Shown here: in pieces, positions 1-11,170 of the stretch | Layout of the letters: the number at the start of each line of letters is the position of its first letter | Position numbering within the stretch: the stretch's first letter is position 1 | Assembly: GCA_030765045.1 (NCBI GenBank) | Contig: CM060962.1 | Span: 166,456,694 to 166,520,693, forward strand | DNA length: 64,000 bases | Source of the DNA: Tenodera sinensis | Taxonomy: Eukaryota; Arthropoda; Insecta; Mantodea; Mantidae | Direction: 5' to 3' | Program-made: the position numbers and the translations under genes | The notes under the pieces: model-generated | The model's input: only the letters and a program-made list of their open reading frames with translations | What the model was told of the DNA's origin: nothing | Database searches by the model: none

Positions 1-1689
1 TTATGGTATAACGTTTTCGGAGTCCTAAATGGAAACAACTGGCGGTTTCTGAAATTAGGAGTAGGGACATTAAAATATATTCTATCAAGCAGTTCTTCAT
101 TCGATACCAGACCATTCATAAGTTCATATAAAAATAATTGTTCAGTTATTATTCTATGATCAGAAAGTGAGACTATTTTGAATTCGTTAAGCAATTGACT
201 ATAGGGTAAGTTCTGATTATAAATAAAAACACCGTGAGTTTTGTGATATAGGTATCTGAGGAACTTGTTTTGGATCTTCTCTAGTTGATTGTTTTAACAT
301 TTATACATTGGTGACCATACAGTTGAGGCATATTCCAAATTACTACGAACAAGACTACTGTATAGAATTAGCATAACCTGAGCGTCTTTTAAGTTCCTAC
401 AGTTCCTACAAATACAAACCCAGTTTCTTAAAGGAGTCATTGCATATATTTCTAATGTATAGATTAAAAGAAAAATTCTGTGCCATGGTAATACCTTAAG
501 TCTGTGATAGAATATACCCTTACCGGTGGAGAATTATTTAAATAATATTTAGAATTTAAGTGTTGCTTGTTTCTAGTATATATCACAAAGGAGCATTTCT
601 TAATATTGAAGTGAAATTCCTTTTCCAGGCTCCATTTATAAACATTATACAGATTTGATTGTAATTTCATTATATCTTCAGCATTATGAATTGTTCTGTA
701 TAAATTTAGATTGTCAGCATACAATAGACATTTGGAGTTATTAATGCAATTTGGTAGATCGTTTATAAAGAGCATGAAAAATAAAGGTTCTAAATTTAAT
801 CCCTGAGGAACTCCAGAATTAACAGCAAAGGAATAAGATTTTGATTGATTAAGTTTTACATGTTGCTTTCTGTTGAGAGAGGTAGGAGGAAATTAAATTT
901 AACATTTGAACTGAGAACCCAAAATTAGGTTTATGTAGGAGAATCTCATAATGTACCTTATCAAAGAATTTAGAGATATCAGTATATATAGTATCAATTT
1001 GGCAGGCTTGCTCTAAACCTGTAGAAACATACTGTACAAAATTAATGAGATTTGTGATAGTAGAGTGTTTGGTAATGAATTCATGCTGATGTTCTGAAAT
1101 ATAGGATTTAACATGCCAAAATATTCTACTGTACATAATATTTTCGAAAACCTTCGCTGGAGGAGAAAGAATTGCTATTGGTGTGTAATTTTCTATTTTG
1201 GTTGTATCACCTGTTTTAAATATAGGAATTATGCTTGTGATTTTCCATTGCGAAGGAAAATATAGCTTTTTTGAGATGAGGTGCAAAATTTTAAGAGGAA
1301 ACAAAAGACGTTCAGAACAACCTTTTAAAATGTATGGCGGTATTCCCATTAGGACCTCTGGTTCCTTCGGGCTTTAATTTATTTATTGCAAGTTTAATCT
1401 CCTTTTCAGAGATACAATTTATAAACAATGAATATGAGGTTCCCAAGATTTCAGATTTCAGAATGTCATATGAAGGTGCTCTGGCTAAATATACCGATTT
1501 AAAATAAGTAGCAAATGCATTAGGAACCCGTTCATCATTATCTAAACAGACATCGCCCATAGTCACAGTATTCATCATGCTATTATTTTTGGCGTTTCTA
1601 CTTTTGATGTAGTTCCAAAAGTATTTGGCATTAGTTTTTATTTGTTCCTCAGTGCTTTTAATAAAGATTTCGTATGATTGATTAACCAT
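1..1689 (-). pseudogene. LINE-A ORF2 linker, reverse transcriptase and C-terminal region
   Basis: Minus strand in several frames. The linker is 1689-1312. RT blocks follow: PSQWKITSIIPIFKTGD and YTPIAILS at about 1250-1170, IYTDISKFFDKVHYEIL at about 990-930, then LLYADNLNLY at about 725. The catalytic YADD has become YADN. Below 460 the post-RT domain continues (HRIITEQLF near 150; a GLVSNEELLD-type stretch near 100) and runs off the window. Multiple frameshifts plus the YADN change show it is dead. Confidence 0.85.
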
Positions 1690-2129
1690 AATTTAAATAT
1701 ATTTCCCCAGTTCCCTTTACCTTTGTTTATTCGGCGAAGAGTAATATTATTTTACGGAAATATTCTTTGTTTCAATTTAGTAAATATCTATAGAGAAGTA
1801 GTGAGGATATGCCTTGTTTTTGTAAATAATTTTAACTGGTACACTGTCATCAAATACTGAGTTAATATTTTCATAAAACTAATTTAGAGCAGTATCAACG
1901 CCATCAAAATGTGAAAGAATTTCTCATTCAACATGCTTTAATTTGGTATACATAGCATTATAATGAGCTTTCCTGAAATTATAAACTAATGAATGTGTAT
2001 GATAAAACACTTTTTTATTTATCTTTAAGGTTGCATTCAGCTGAGCTCTCTACATACATTAACTTGTTCACATATGTTTGTTAAATCTAAATCAAGGGTT
2101 TTACTATTAAAATTTTGAGCATTATTAAT

Positions 2130-2640
2130 TTAATGCATATTAAGTAAAGATAAAAGTTTAGCTAGTACCCTTTCATGAAGACTGCCATTCAAGACATTCT
2201 GATTTGTGTTACTCATCGTGGGTAAGTTGAAATCACCGGTTATTAGAATATTACAAGTAAGACTGGCAATGGAATTAACAAATAGAGAATAGCTCTCCAA
2301 CTTTGAATTAGGTGGGAAGAACACGTTTACTAAATAATATGGTTTACCTTGGAGTACAACTTTTAAGGCAATTCCTTCATAATTATCTTGAATGTCAAAT
2401 TTCCTAGTATACAAATCATTGCGAGTAGCAATTAAAACTCTCTTGCTTTCCCTATCTTGTCGGTATACATACATTATAGTTGTTACAAAATAGTTCCGAA
2501 TTATTAACTGTTTGTGACAACCATGTTTCAGTAAGCAGTATTATATAACAACCAATAAGAGCACTTGTGTAAAAATCACTTATCTTGGTATTCAGACCTC
2601 TTATATTTTGATAAATATTAAGCTCATGGTATTTAGCCAT
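2130..2640 (-). pseudogene. LINE-A ORF2 endonuclease domain (EEP/APE type)
   Basis: Start codon at 2640, four bases after the inferred ORF1 stop. Motifs seen are NIYQNIRGLNTK near the N-terminus, LLTETWLS (the catalytic Glu block of AP-type endonucleases), VLIATRNDL, VNVFFPPNS and ITGDFNLP (the catalytic GDFN block). A frame change near 2460 separates the two halves. By family this domain nicks the target DNA to prime reverse transcription. It is broken and not expected to work. Confidence 0.85.
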
Positions 2641-2683
2641 TTATCCTAGTTCCGCACGAACCTTGCCAAGGTTTTTAAAATAT

Positions 2684-3191
2684 TGTCACCGCGCCCGCCG
2701 CATCTAATTGCCGACAACAGCAGTGTCACCCATCGCATTATTGTCGGCACTACCGCAAAGGAGTCGAAGGAAAGAGACAGAGAATGGCCGCATTGTTGGG
2801 CGCTTGCCGAAAGAGAGAAAGGGATAGAGGCTTCTAGAGTTGTCTGCTTTGTATTTCACCGCATAATAACTGAGCTTTCCCGAAGTTTCCAGAATAGTGC
2901 CTGGGAGATATAAATAGCGGTAAAGTGCGACAGAAGAGGAGTCAGACGGATGTGAAGCGTGGAGTAGTCGTGCTGACGGAAAGAAGAGACGTATGTGAAG
3001 CGTTGAGTAGTCGTGCCGACGGAGAAGGGACAGTCTTTGTGTTACGAGTTCGGAGCCGTGCTGTTGGAGAATGGGAAAAGACTTTCTTACTGTGGCAACG
3101 AGTGTACAAAGTTACTGTTTACGGAAATAAAAGTGTTTCTTTATCTCGACTACATCTGTCTTCTTTACTTTTCAACCCCAAAAAAGTCACA
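2684..3191 (+). repeat. 5' LTR of LTR element copy 1
   Basis: 508 bp, TG...CA ends. It contains the motif gggagatataaatagcgg (TATA-like, about 2904-2921) that probably acts as promoter, and an AATAAA at about 3125. It matches 4715-5221 except for a few substitutions and one 1-base indel. Confidence 0.92.
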
Positions 3192-3192
3192 C

Positions 3193-3210
3193 TGGTGTCA
3201 GAAGTGGGAT
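3193..3210 (+). other. Primer-binding site of LTR element copy 1
   Basis: TGGTGTCAGAAGTGGGAT, one base after the 5' LTR. It starts with TGG, as expected for pairing with the CCA end of a tRNA. A tRNA-Leu primer is likely but recalled, not checked. The same 18 bases occur at 42910-42927 in copy 2. Confidence 0.85.
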
Positions 3211-3270
3211 CCGTCGAATTGCTTCTAGTTTCGTTACATCGTCGTTAGAAGTTGCAACGTTAGAACCAAG

Positions 3271-4857
3271 ATGGAGGGAGATTCGGAAACCAGGATGATG
3301 GCAATGATGAGAGAATTATTCGCCGAAATGAAGACAGAAATGTCCAAGATGAAGACGGCAAACGACAACCTCGCTGCCAAAATGAAGACGGCAAACGACA
3401 ACCTCGCTGCCAAAATGGAAACGTCAAACGACAACCTCGTTGCCGAGCTGAAAGAGATGAAGACGGAGCTATCGGCGATGGCGAACTGACTGGCGTGACG
3501 GAAGACGTGGAAGAACTCGGCGAAAAGGTGGAAGACCTCTGCCAGCATGTGGACGTCGTGGAGGACGACGGGGAACGTCTTGGCGCCCTGGTAGTAAGAG
3601 TTGACGAGAGCGACAAAGTACTGGATGCCAGGGGCAGACGGAATAGCGCGGAGCCGGGGAGGGAGCACCTAGTGGCCGAGGCGACAGTTGCGCCCGTTTC
3701 AGATGATATGAGGGAAGACGTGGAACAACTCGGCGAACTGATTGGCATGACGGAAGACGTGGAACAACTCGGCGAACTGATTGGCGTGACGGAAGACGTG
3801 GAACAACTCGGCGAACTGACTGGCGTGACGGAAGACGTGGAAGAACTCGGCGAAAAGGTGGAAGACCTCTGCCAGCATGTGGACGTCGTGGAGGACGACG
3901 GGGAACGTCTTGGCGCCCTGGTAGTAAGAGTTGACGAGAGCGTCAAAGTACTGGGTGCCAGGGGCAGACGGAGTAGCGCGGACCCGGGGGGGGGGGGGGG
4001 AGCACCTAGTGGCCGAGGCGACAGTTGCGCTCGTTTCAGATAACGAAAGTGTACGTCTCGGGGAAGACAAAGGGGCAGTTCAGGGACGTCGTCGAGGATC
4101 CTCTGGAGGAGTGTGTCGGGTACGTAACCAACCAGGATATGACGTGGAGGACGATCAGCAGGGAAGCGCACAAGCAAACGAGCAACACGCGAGAACCGAC
4201 TTGGCGTGGGACATGGGGGAACCGTCGGAACCATCCAATCACCTGACACATAGTGCCGTGAACGGAAGAATGGCGGACATCATCGTGGACGGCAGGATAC
4301 AGGAGAGGCCGTGCCGAGCACGAGTGAACACGAGTGCAGCGGTGGACGTGACTCGCGCGGATGTGGCGGGGGTTGTTGCTGGACCCATCGGAAGCAAGGT
4401 GGCTGCGAAGGTGCGCCAGAGAGGTCGGCGGACATGGTACTCAGTGAACCGTTTCCAAGTGCGCAGGATGGCCCGTCAACACACCAGGAAGAAGAACAAC
4501 TGGACGAGGGACCGTCAAGACCGGCGGTACTGTTGCAGAATTTCGAAGCAGGATGGCATACATCGTCCTACCCGGACCAAGGTACACTATCCAACAGCGA
4601 TACCTAGGATCGTGCCTCCTGGAGAAGAGGTTCGATGGGTTAGTCCACCGGGGCGCAAGGGAGATGCCGCAGTGATAGTGCTGGTCGGGACGACCAGCTC
4701 TGAGGAGGGAGCAGTGTCACCGCGCCCGCCGCATCTAATTGCCGACAACAGCAGTGTCACCCATCGCATTATTGTCGGCATTCCGCAAAGGAGTCGAAGG
4801 AAAGAGACAGAAAATGGCCGCATTGTTGGGCGCTTGCCGAAAGAGAGAAAGGGATAG
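3271..4857 (+). pseudogene. Gag-like coiled-coil ORF of LTR copy 1, broken
   Basis: Starts at the ATG at 3271, homologous to the start of the 589-aa ORF of copy 2. Residues 1-72 are an acidic/basic coiled coil with repeats of the type ANDNLAAKM. The frame then stops (TGA about 3487) where copy 2 reads through. A second frame (3495-4043) carries the LGELIGVTEDVEQ repeats and two copies of a ~70-aa module. A run of 15 G (3986-4000) shifts the frame again, after which a basic C-terminal region reads on to 4857, inside the 3' LTR. No zinc knuckle was seen. The protein is not expressed intact. Confidence 0.8.
3720..3836 (+). repeat. 39-bp tandem repeat in Gag-like ORF, 3 units (copy 1)
   Basis: Three near-identical 39-bp units, each encoding 13 residues of the type EQLGELIGVTEDV. 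The same repeat has six units in copy 2 (43462-43695). Confidence 0.9.
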
Positions 4858-5221
4858 AGGCTTCTAGAGTTGTCTGCTTTGTATTTCACCGCATAATAAC
4901 TGAGCTTTCCCGAAGTTTCCAGAATAGTGCCTGGGAGATATACATAGCGGTAAAGTGCGACAGAAGAGGAGACAGACGGATGTGAAGCGTGGAGTAGTCG
5001 TGCTGACGGAAAGAAGAGACGTATGTGAAGCGTTGAGTAGTCGTGCCGACGGAGAAGGGACAGTCTTTGTGTTACGAGTTCGGAGCCGTGCTGTTGGAGA
5101 ATGGGAAAAGACTTTCTTACTGTTGCAACGAGTGTACAAAGTTACTGTTTACGGAAATAAAAGTGTTTCTTTATCTCGACTACATCTGTCTTCTTTACTT
5201 TTCAACCCCAAAAAAGTCACA
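4715..5221 (+). repeat. 3' LTR of LTR element copy 1
   Basis: 507 bp, preceded by a purine-rich tract (gaggagggagcag, 4702-4714). It ends CACA and is followed by the ATAT target duplication. Confidence 0.92.
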
Positions 5222-5607
5222 ATATAAACAAAATTATCACCTTCATTTTTCCTTAATTTAATTTTAACCTTAATTTTCCACCCAAAGAAAAACATAATTT
5301 GCGTTCTCTTTTTAACGCTCTAGCCTGAGAGTACATACTCTTGCGATAAGGGGTAGGTAAGTGACATTCAATGTTTTCTTTATAGGTATTTCTTCGATGT
5401 ATGAACAAATCTTTATCTGTTCGCCGGATGAACTAGACAATGATGTCTTCTGAAGTTTGGTGCGGTGGTCTTCTCAGACGATGAGAAACGTTAATCGTAC
5501 TTGCATTAACCTCCATATCCACCGCACATCCTATTTCCTTCACCTCGTAGACTTCTATATTTGCAGATTCTGGAACTCCACATATTTCCACTGTATTTTA
5601 TCTCCCA
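5222..5607 (-). pseudogene. LINE-A ORF1 3' part (RNA-binding C-terminal half)
   Basis: Minus-strand reading from about 5605 gives an E-I-C-G-V-P-E-S motif, then VSHRLRRPP, FIRRTDKDLF and a basic stretch. These are the landmarks of the central and C-terminal domain of CR1/L2-type ORF1 proteins. One in-frame stop and at least one frameshift are present. The last residues (KNEGDNFVYI) run up to the LTR element at 5222, and the final ~12 codons plus stop are on its far side (about 2683-2650). The role by family is a nucleic-acid chaperone/RNP protein. Confidence 0.75.
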
Positions 5608-8334
5608 CAGGGGCGTGTGAAATTTCTATGTAGGAAAACAATAACGAAATATAAATGCTGAAGTTTTCATGGCTGGTGTCATTAACATCATAGTTAATGA
5701 CGAAACATATCCAGTGGATTTTTAGAAAATAAATAACAAACTCACCTGTCATTTAAAATGCAAAGTGATTCTCCTGTTTTACTTGGCGAAATCCTCAATA
5801 ATGCCGTAAAACTGAGATCGTTGAAACAAAGATTTTTCAATTGGCAAAACTGCCAAATGAGACGACTTATCTTGACCTGTAGAGTTTCTCACAAATGTTT
5901 TTATTCTCTTAAGGATACCCATCTGTGAAAAATGGTGAAAAAGTGCAAAAAAAATGAAAAAAAATCTTTTTTTGCATAATTAAATAATGTAATGCTTGTA
6001 CTTCATTCTCCTGTTGTTTTTATTGCCGTGCGGCCCTTTACACCGCGTCACGTGACAATTTTTGCAGCAGGTAATATTCCGTCCCTACACTGTGTTGGCT
6101 GCACTGGAACACGCTCTGGAGCCCGCTTAAGGATACCCATCTGTGAAAAACCTCAAACCTACAGTTTCGCTTGGAGTGATTTGAAACTTTAACACAACAA
6201 TTGTAGTATTAAGAATGGTTCAGTCACTAATTTCTAGACTTTTATGCAAAATAGTTTCTGTGATATTAACATATTTATAGTGTTTAATTGTCATTTGATT
6301 AAACCACTGGCCACGATGCAATTTTCGTTTGAAAGGTGTAATAACTTGCAGTTATACTCATAAATACAGTATTAGTAAATTGATAAGATTACATTTTTAT
6401 CAGACTATTAGTTTAGGAGAAAGAATTGTTTAATTATGTTATTAATTTTTAATTTTTACTTGTGAAATATGAAGTTTGCTATTTAATTACACAAACCTGG
6501 TGACATTAGATAAAAATCCTCTCTACAATTTCCTTTGGTACTATTTTTATACATGCACAACAATTTTCAAGCTTCTGTTTTGAAAACTGCATCGTGAAAC
6601 CAATTTGAAGTTTTAAACAGTGCTGAAAAATAAAAACATGAGAAAATAGCTTTTAAAGTTTAACACTCAATGTAATACTGTTTCTGACCTGTATAATGCC
6701 TAGAAAGTACCTGCTGCATATGTTGGCCCTTCTTTCTTCTTTTTCTCCTCCCCTGAACTTAATTTTGATAAGCTGAGTTTCCTGCGACTTCTCTTGAATG
6801 CTGGTTTGCATGCCTGCTCGTTTTGGCACAAGCGACATTTATCCCTTTCCGCAATTGGACTAATTTTTTCTTCTGTTAAATGTTATTTTTAATTCGTGAC
6901 TACCTCTGCAACCCATGTTAAATTGTGATACAGCTAATGTCACACAAATTTCTAATTTCCTTCTCGAAACAAAAATTTATTTGGGCCATTTGGACCATAT
7001 TACATCATGAAGCGACTCATTTGCATTTTGTGTTTTGCCCGATGCGCACCTTTTTAGAAGTTCATCATTAGCTAGTCTTTGGTACTGGTAAGATTTTGCT
7101 AATGACTAGTGGTGAGAGTGTAGTTTTCATTGTAGTGCCATTATGAATAAGTACTGGGTCCCCTTTAGCAATCGCTCTGTTATAAAAACACCAAGATGTC
7201 TTACCCTTTGGACATGTATTATGTTGGGGTTTCTCATCAGTTGATGAACAATGGTATAATGTAGCAAATATTGCAGATTTCATTAGATGTATATCTTGAC
7301 TATTGTCTTTTATGGCTTTTCTGTAGTAATTTGTTAATTTGACTATTGTTTGTTGTTTTAAGCTTCCAGCTTTTTTTGCCTCCTAGTGTAATGCCCTTGA
7401 AAATGCAATCCTTAATCGAATTTCGAAGCCCTGTCCACAATCTGTTGGCCACATGATTAATTCACTCATCTTTGACAATTTGTACATCACTATATATTGC
7501 CAGGTCTTGTAAATGTTTATGACTTTTTGCATCGTCATCAGACGCTATAGTAGTATACCTCATGTTGCATACTTTGATTGATCTCTGCCATATAACTGCT
7601 GCAGCTGTCATCTCCATAGCTGAACATGACTCAGTGAAATTAATTTCACATTCATCTGCTGCTTTATGTGCAATATACCAGGTCTTGTACTCGTCGCTCT
7701 CGCTATCTAAAGTTTTAAGTTTTTATTCACAAAAATATTTAGATAAAATGTCAAAGTCCTGTTAAACTATCTATTACAACATCTGTGCCATGCAATGAAG
7801 AGAAACCAGGCTTTTGGCAAGTGCCATCATAATTTACTGTTATGTCTATAGTGGATTGTGCATTGAGATTGGGGTCCAGTTCAAGGTAAGCATCGCGAAC
7901 AGCTAAACGTGCTTCACTTAGCTCTATTGGAATGTCACATTTTGTTTTGCCAAATGTTTTATGTGTGTGTTATATGTGGAAGGGCTCATTACTGACATTC
8001 CCATACCCAAGCAAAATTGCTCCAGTCCTGCATGCCCTTTGCCTAACTCAAGAAATGTGCTCACAATTCTTCGGTTTACTTCAAATGGTGCTCATTGCTC
8101 CATGGAAGCTTGCTTCCACAAGCAGGCTGCAGAACATCGAGTGCCCACGAAACGCAGTGGCGATGGTAAAAGCAAAAGGATATTGCCTGCCAAGATATAA
8201 CAACGGGTTGAAACAAAAATGTGATGTGAAATCGTAGATGGCATGAATAATTTTAAAAGGTGTAGCGCAATTGGTTTTCCGTAATTTTATAGGGAAGCGA
8301 TGCTTCCATAGCGCATATTAAGTAAACGCCCCTA
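5608..8334 (-). mobile_element. Mutator-like DNA transposon inserted in LINE-A ORF1
   Basis: A 2727-bp element. Its short terminal inverted repeats are CAGGGGCGT at 5608 and ACGCCCCTA at 8326-8334. It is flanked by an 8-bp target duplication, ATCTCCCA (5600-5607) and GTCTCCCA (8335-8342), 7/8 identical. Removing it restores the LINE-A ORF1 reading across NQYGR. A degraded transposase lies on its minus strand. A 25-bp direct repeat occurs at 5908-5932 and 6126-6150. The Mutator-like call rests on transposase motifs; the ends alone would also suit hAT. Confidence 0.85.
6653..8200 (-). pseudogene. Mutator-like transposase remnant
   Basis: Minus strand in several frames. Landmarks in order are NRRIVSTFLELGKGHAGLE (about 8080), IDITVNYDGTCQKPGFSSL (about 7840-7800), RYTTIASDDDAKSHKHL (about 7560-7510), INHVANRLWTGLRNSIK (about 7460-7410), then STDEKPQHN and SWCFYNRA (about 7230-7180), and a basic C-terminal tail near 6800-6700. 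This set matches a Mutator-like transposase family common in arthropod genomes (recalled as the Pfam 'Mutator' domain). The Asp residues in the DGT and SDDDA blocks are the likely catalytic ones. Stops and frameshifts make it inactive. Confidence 0.75.
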
Positions 8335-8834
8335 GTCTCCCATATTGGTTAAGTTCATCTAATTCAAGCTTTGTTTCATTTAACTGCTTCCGTAGCATAC
8401 GATTTTCTTCTTTTAAAGATTCTATTTGAGAAAGACATACATTTAAATTTTTAGATTGTTCCTTGATTACTTTGGCACTCTCATCCAATTTTTCATGAGC
8501 CAAATCAAGAGATTTTCCTAGTTCTTTCTCTATATTATCATTATATTTCTTAAGTTGAATCAACTCCTCCTTTATTGATAAAATGAAATTGATATAAGTC
8601 ACTTATAGATGGGGTGATCGGGTCATGTGCATGTTCATCCCTTCGTAAAATTTCCCGCCGCAGTTTAGAGCAATTAGCACAACGCCAAGGCTGGTTTTCC
8701 GATTTTATAAACTCCACATCTGTCTCTTTAATTTGGACATGTTTACTGTGATACCAGTTGTAGTTTCCACACTGAAACTTGCCTGCAATATCTTGTCTTG
8801 TTACTGGCCGCGTGCACTTGTTACAGACACTCAC
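8335..8834 (-). pseudogene. LINE-A ORF1 5' part: PHD-like zinc finger and coiled coil
   Basis: Starts at an ATG at 8834. The first ~60 residues hold a Cys/His pattern (CNKC, CGNY, WYHSKHV, WRCANC) typical of the PHD-like finger found at the N-terminus of CR1/L2-type ORF1 proteins. After a frame change near 8590 there is ~80 residues of heptad-like coiled coil (SLKEENRMLRKQLNETKLEL). It ends in NQYGR, the start of the motif that normally continues into the RNA-binding domain. That continuation is not adjacent: it lies at about 5600, beyond the Mutator-like element. At least one frameshift makes this a pseudogene. Confidence 0.8.
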
Positions 8835-9235
8835 GTCGACCGAAGAATCGATAAGCAGAAGATCGAGTGATGCCCAGCTACAGGTAGATTGGCAATACTG
8901 AGTGCTGTCACATCACTAATCACTTAAAACCAAAACGATGCAGAAAGTTGCCAGTCATTTATTCTCGCGGGGATAAAACAAAGATTTATATATCAGAGCA
9001 TCCCTCAGTACTTACTGCTTCATGTGCTAGTACCAAACCATTGCACTGCGCCTTAAGGCGATATTATAAGCCCTATCTCACCAATGTACATCACCCTATT
9101 ATCTCAGAAACTGTTTAAGAAATCACACTGAAATTTTTACAGGATGTGGACATATGCATTTTGAGTGCACTATTTTAATTTTATTAAATAAGTTTGTGTA
9201 TCAGGAAAGATATGACAATTTCTTAAGTATAATGC
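8835..9235. other. Unassigned sequence upstream of LINE-A
   Basis: No coding or repeat signal recognised. It may include the LINE-A 5' UTR just above 8834. Confidence 0.4.
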
Positions 9236-9560
9236 ATTTTGCACCTGATTCTGGCGCGGAGAACCCGGGTTCGAGCCCCGGTACCGAGGTGGGGATTTTC
9301 CCCTCACGGGGTGCACTCAGCCTCGTTAGGTCCCGGAGGGGTCACTTCTGGAGCTACTTGATAAAGAAGTAGCGACCCCAGGTTGCAAAGGCCGCATAAC
9401 CAACTGGGAGGCTCGGGGCGCTGACTACGTCCCACCCTCCAGTACTGCATCCCACTCATGATGCCAGTAGTGAGCAGAGGTAGCGGACGTAGCGGTCGAG
9501 CGGTAAGCCTTGGCCCGCAAGGGATTTTGCGCTAGGGGTTAGTTCATACCATATTTTGAT
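9236..9560 (+). mobile_element. tRNA-derived SINE-like sequence (SINE-C)
   Basis: A GC-rich island in AT-rich DNA containing a good pol III B box (gggttcgagcccc, about 9267-9279). The body that follows is unlike a tRNA. No clear A box or target duplication was found, so the 5' end is uncertain. Confidence 0.55.
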
Positions 9561-10690
9561 TACAATTTGTAAATAATTATTTCTTAAATAATATACTATG
9601 TTATTAACACCAAGTGCATCTAAAACAGCACTTAGAGTTTCTTTTATCATTCTAACAACAAAGAAAGAAACCCCGTGGCTTGAGCCTACAAAAACTTCCG
9701 TGCGATACTAGCAATTGTACAACGAAACTTCACCTAAAAGATGGGCTAAAATGTATTATTTCATTCGAAAATGTGCAGGAGTTTTGACGTTTCTTTCCTT
9801 GGAGTTGTGCAGACTTCACAGTACAAAATGGCAGATGCAGTATCACTTTTAAAAATATATTTAAAATACGAGTAATGTGCCTACAATAAGATATAATTAT
9901 AGTATTTAGTTTTGTAATACTATAATTATGATTAATATTGTACCTACAAGATCAATTTCCTCTTCAATAATATAACGTTAAAGAGGATATTATAATTAAT
10001 GTGATTACGAAAAATTTATGCTTTTTCTTTTGCGGTTGTCATTATTTAGTCTGCCCTTAAAATGAGCTAAAAATATCTGAACCTGGAGTTCGATTTGCAC
10101 GTGACTTAGATCGGCACAGTAGCGCCGGGAAGTGTTAATTGTTAACAACCACAAGATGAAGTAAGAACTCGTTGGGGAAACCCAAGCTGATGTTACCCAA
10201 TCCAGCAGGTGTTATATTGTGTACACTTTCCTTTTAAACGCGCTGGGCGAGCTACACGTAGTTTTTTGTGCTCTTGCGATAAACGATTCGTTGTACTTCC
10301 CCAGGGAGATTTGTTGGCTTTAAATAAAACTAGAATATGCGACAAAAACATAACCAGAATCTTGACTAAATATGCTAATCTAAAAACGAAGAAATAAACG
10401 TAGAGAGGAAAAATATATACAGTTTCACAATACCATTTTTCTTGGATAAATATAAACTCCAAGAAATAGAAGTAAAAGGCTTGGAGGTGGGTACCCGTGA
10501 AGCGATCACCAAGCCCTTCTTTACCTCTTGGAATATGTTTATCCTGAAGAACAAAATAAAGGATATAGTAATCACCTCCCTTGGAGGATCAATAACGTTA
10601 CTTTGTGTTCATTTTACACCAATTAACTGGTATTTAATTCATAAAAAATTTATTTCTGTTGTTCCTTTTTCTTCTAATCATTGCTTTTAT
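9561..10690. other. Unassigned AT-rich sequence
   Basis: No coding, RNA or repeat signal recognised on either strand. Short open frames here have no recognisable motifs. Confidence 0.4.
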
Positions 10691-10694
10691 TCTG

Positions 10695-10910
<216 letters not shown>

Positions 10911-11056
10911 CGTCATCTCCATCGTCATCGTCATCGTTATCATTATCATTATTATTAACATTAGTATCATCATTATTATTATTGTTATTATTATTATTGT
11001 TGCTGTTATCAGGAGTAGCAATATTAGTAGTATTAGTTCTACTAGTAGTAGCAGTA

Positions 11057-11170
11057 GTGGTGGTGGTGGTGGTGGTGGTGGTGGTAGTGGCGTCGGCGGC
11101 AGTGGTGGTGATGGCGGCGGCGGTGGTGGTGGTGGCGGCGGCGGTGGCGGTGGTGGCGGTGGCGGTGGCG
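11057..11170 (+). repeat. (GGT/GGC)n microsatellite
   Basis: Imperfect GGT/GGC triplets, guanine-rich on the + strand and possibly G-quadruplex forming. It directly precedes a copy of the ~0.9-kb repeat family. Confidence 0.95.

Larger units (their letters stand above)
2684..5221 (+). mobile_element. LTR retrotransposon copy 1, non-autonomous (no pol)
   Basis: A 2538-bp element with LTRs at 2684-3191 and 4715-5221. LTRs begin TGTCACC and end CACA. A primer-binding site lies at 3193-3210 and a purine-rich tract just before the 3' LTR. It is flanked by ATAT (2680-2683 and 5222-5225), a 4-bp target duplication, and sits within the last codons of LINE-A ORF1. The ~1.5-kb interior encodes only a Gag-like coiled-coil protein and a degraded protease-like stretch; no RT, RNase H or integrase core is seen. 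I found about six differences between the two LTRs, so it is older than copy 2 at 42413. Confidence 0.92.
1..8834 (-). mobile_element. LINE-A: CR1/L2-like non-LTR retrotransposon, split by two insertions
   Basis: A degenerate non-LTR retrotransposon on the minus strand. In 5' to 3' order it has ORF1 with a PHD-like finger and coiled coil (8834-8335), the rest of ORF1 (about 5607-5222 and 2683-2661), and ORF2 endonuclease and reverse transcriptase (2640 to the window edge). Two later elements interrupt it: a Mutator-like DNA transposon (5608-8334) and an LTR element (2684-5221). With both removed, ORF1 reads across both insertion points, and ORF2 starts only a few bases after the ORF1 stop. 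No RNase H was seen in the part present, and the 3' end lies beyond position 1. PHD-ORF1 plus endonuclease plus RT is the layout of the CR1/L2 group; the exact clade is an inference. Confidence 0.85.

Noticed and set aside
3720..3836. CRISPR-like direct repeats of 39 bp
   Set aside because: Tandem, in frame and without spacers; it is a coding minisatellite.
3260..4249. 329-residue Ser/Pro-rich frame antisense to the LTR element ORF (and 42951-43922 minus)
   Set aside because: Shadow of the Gag-like ORF; the open antisense frame follows from its repeats and base composition.
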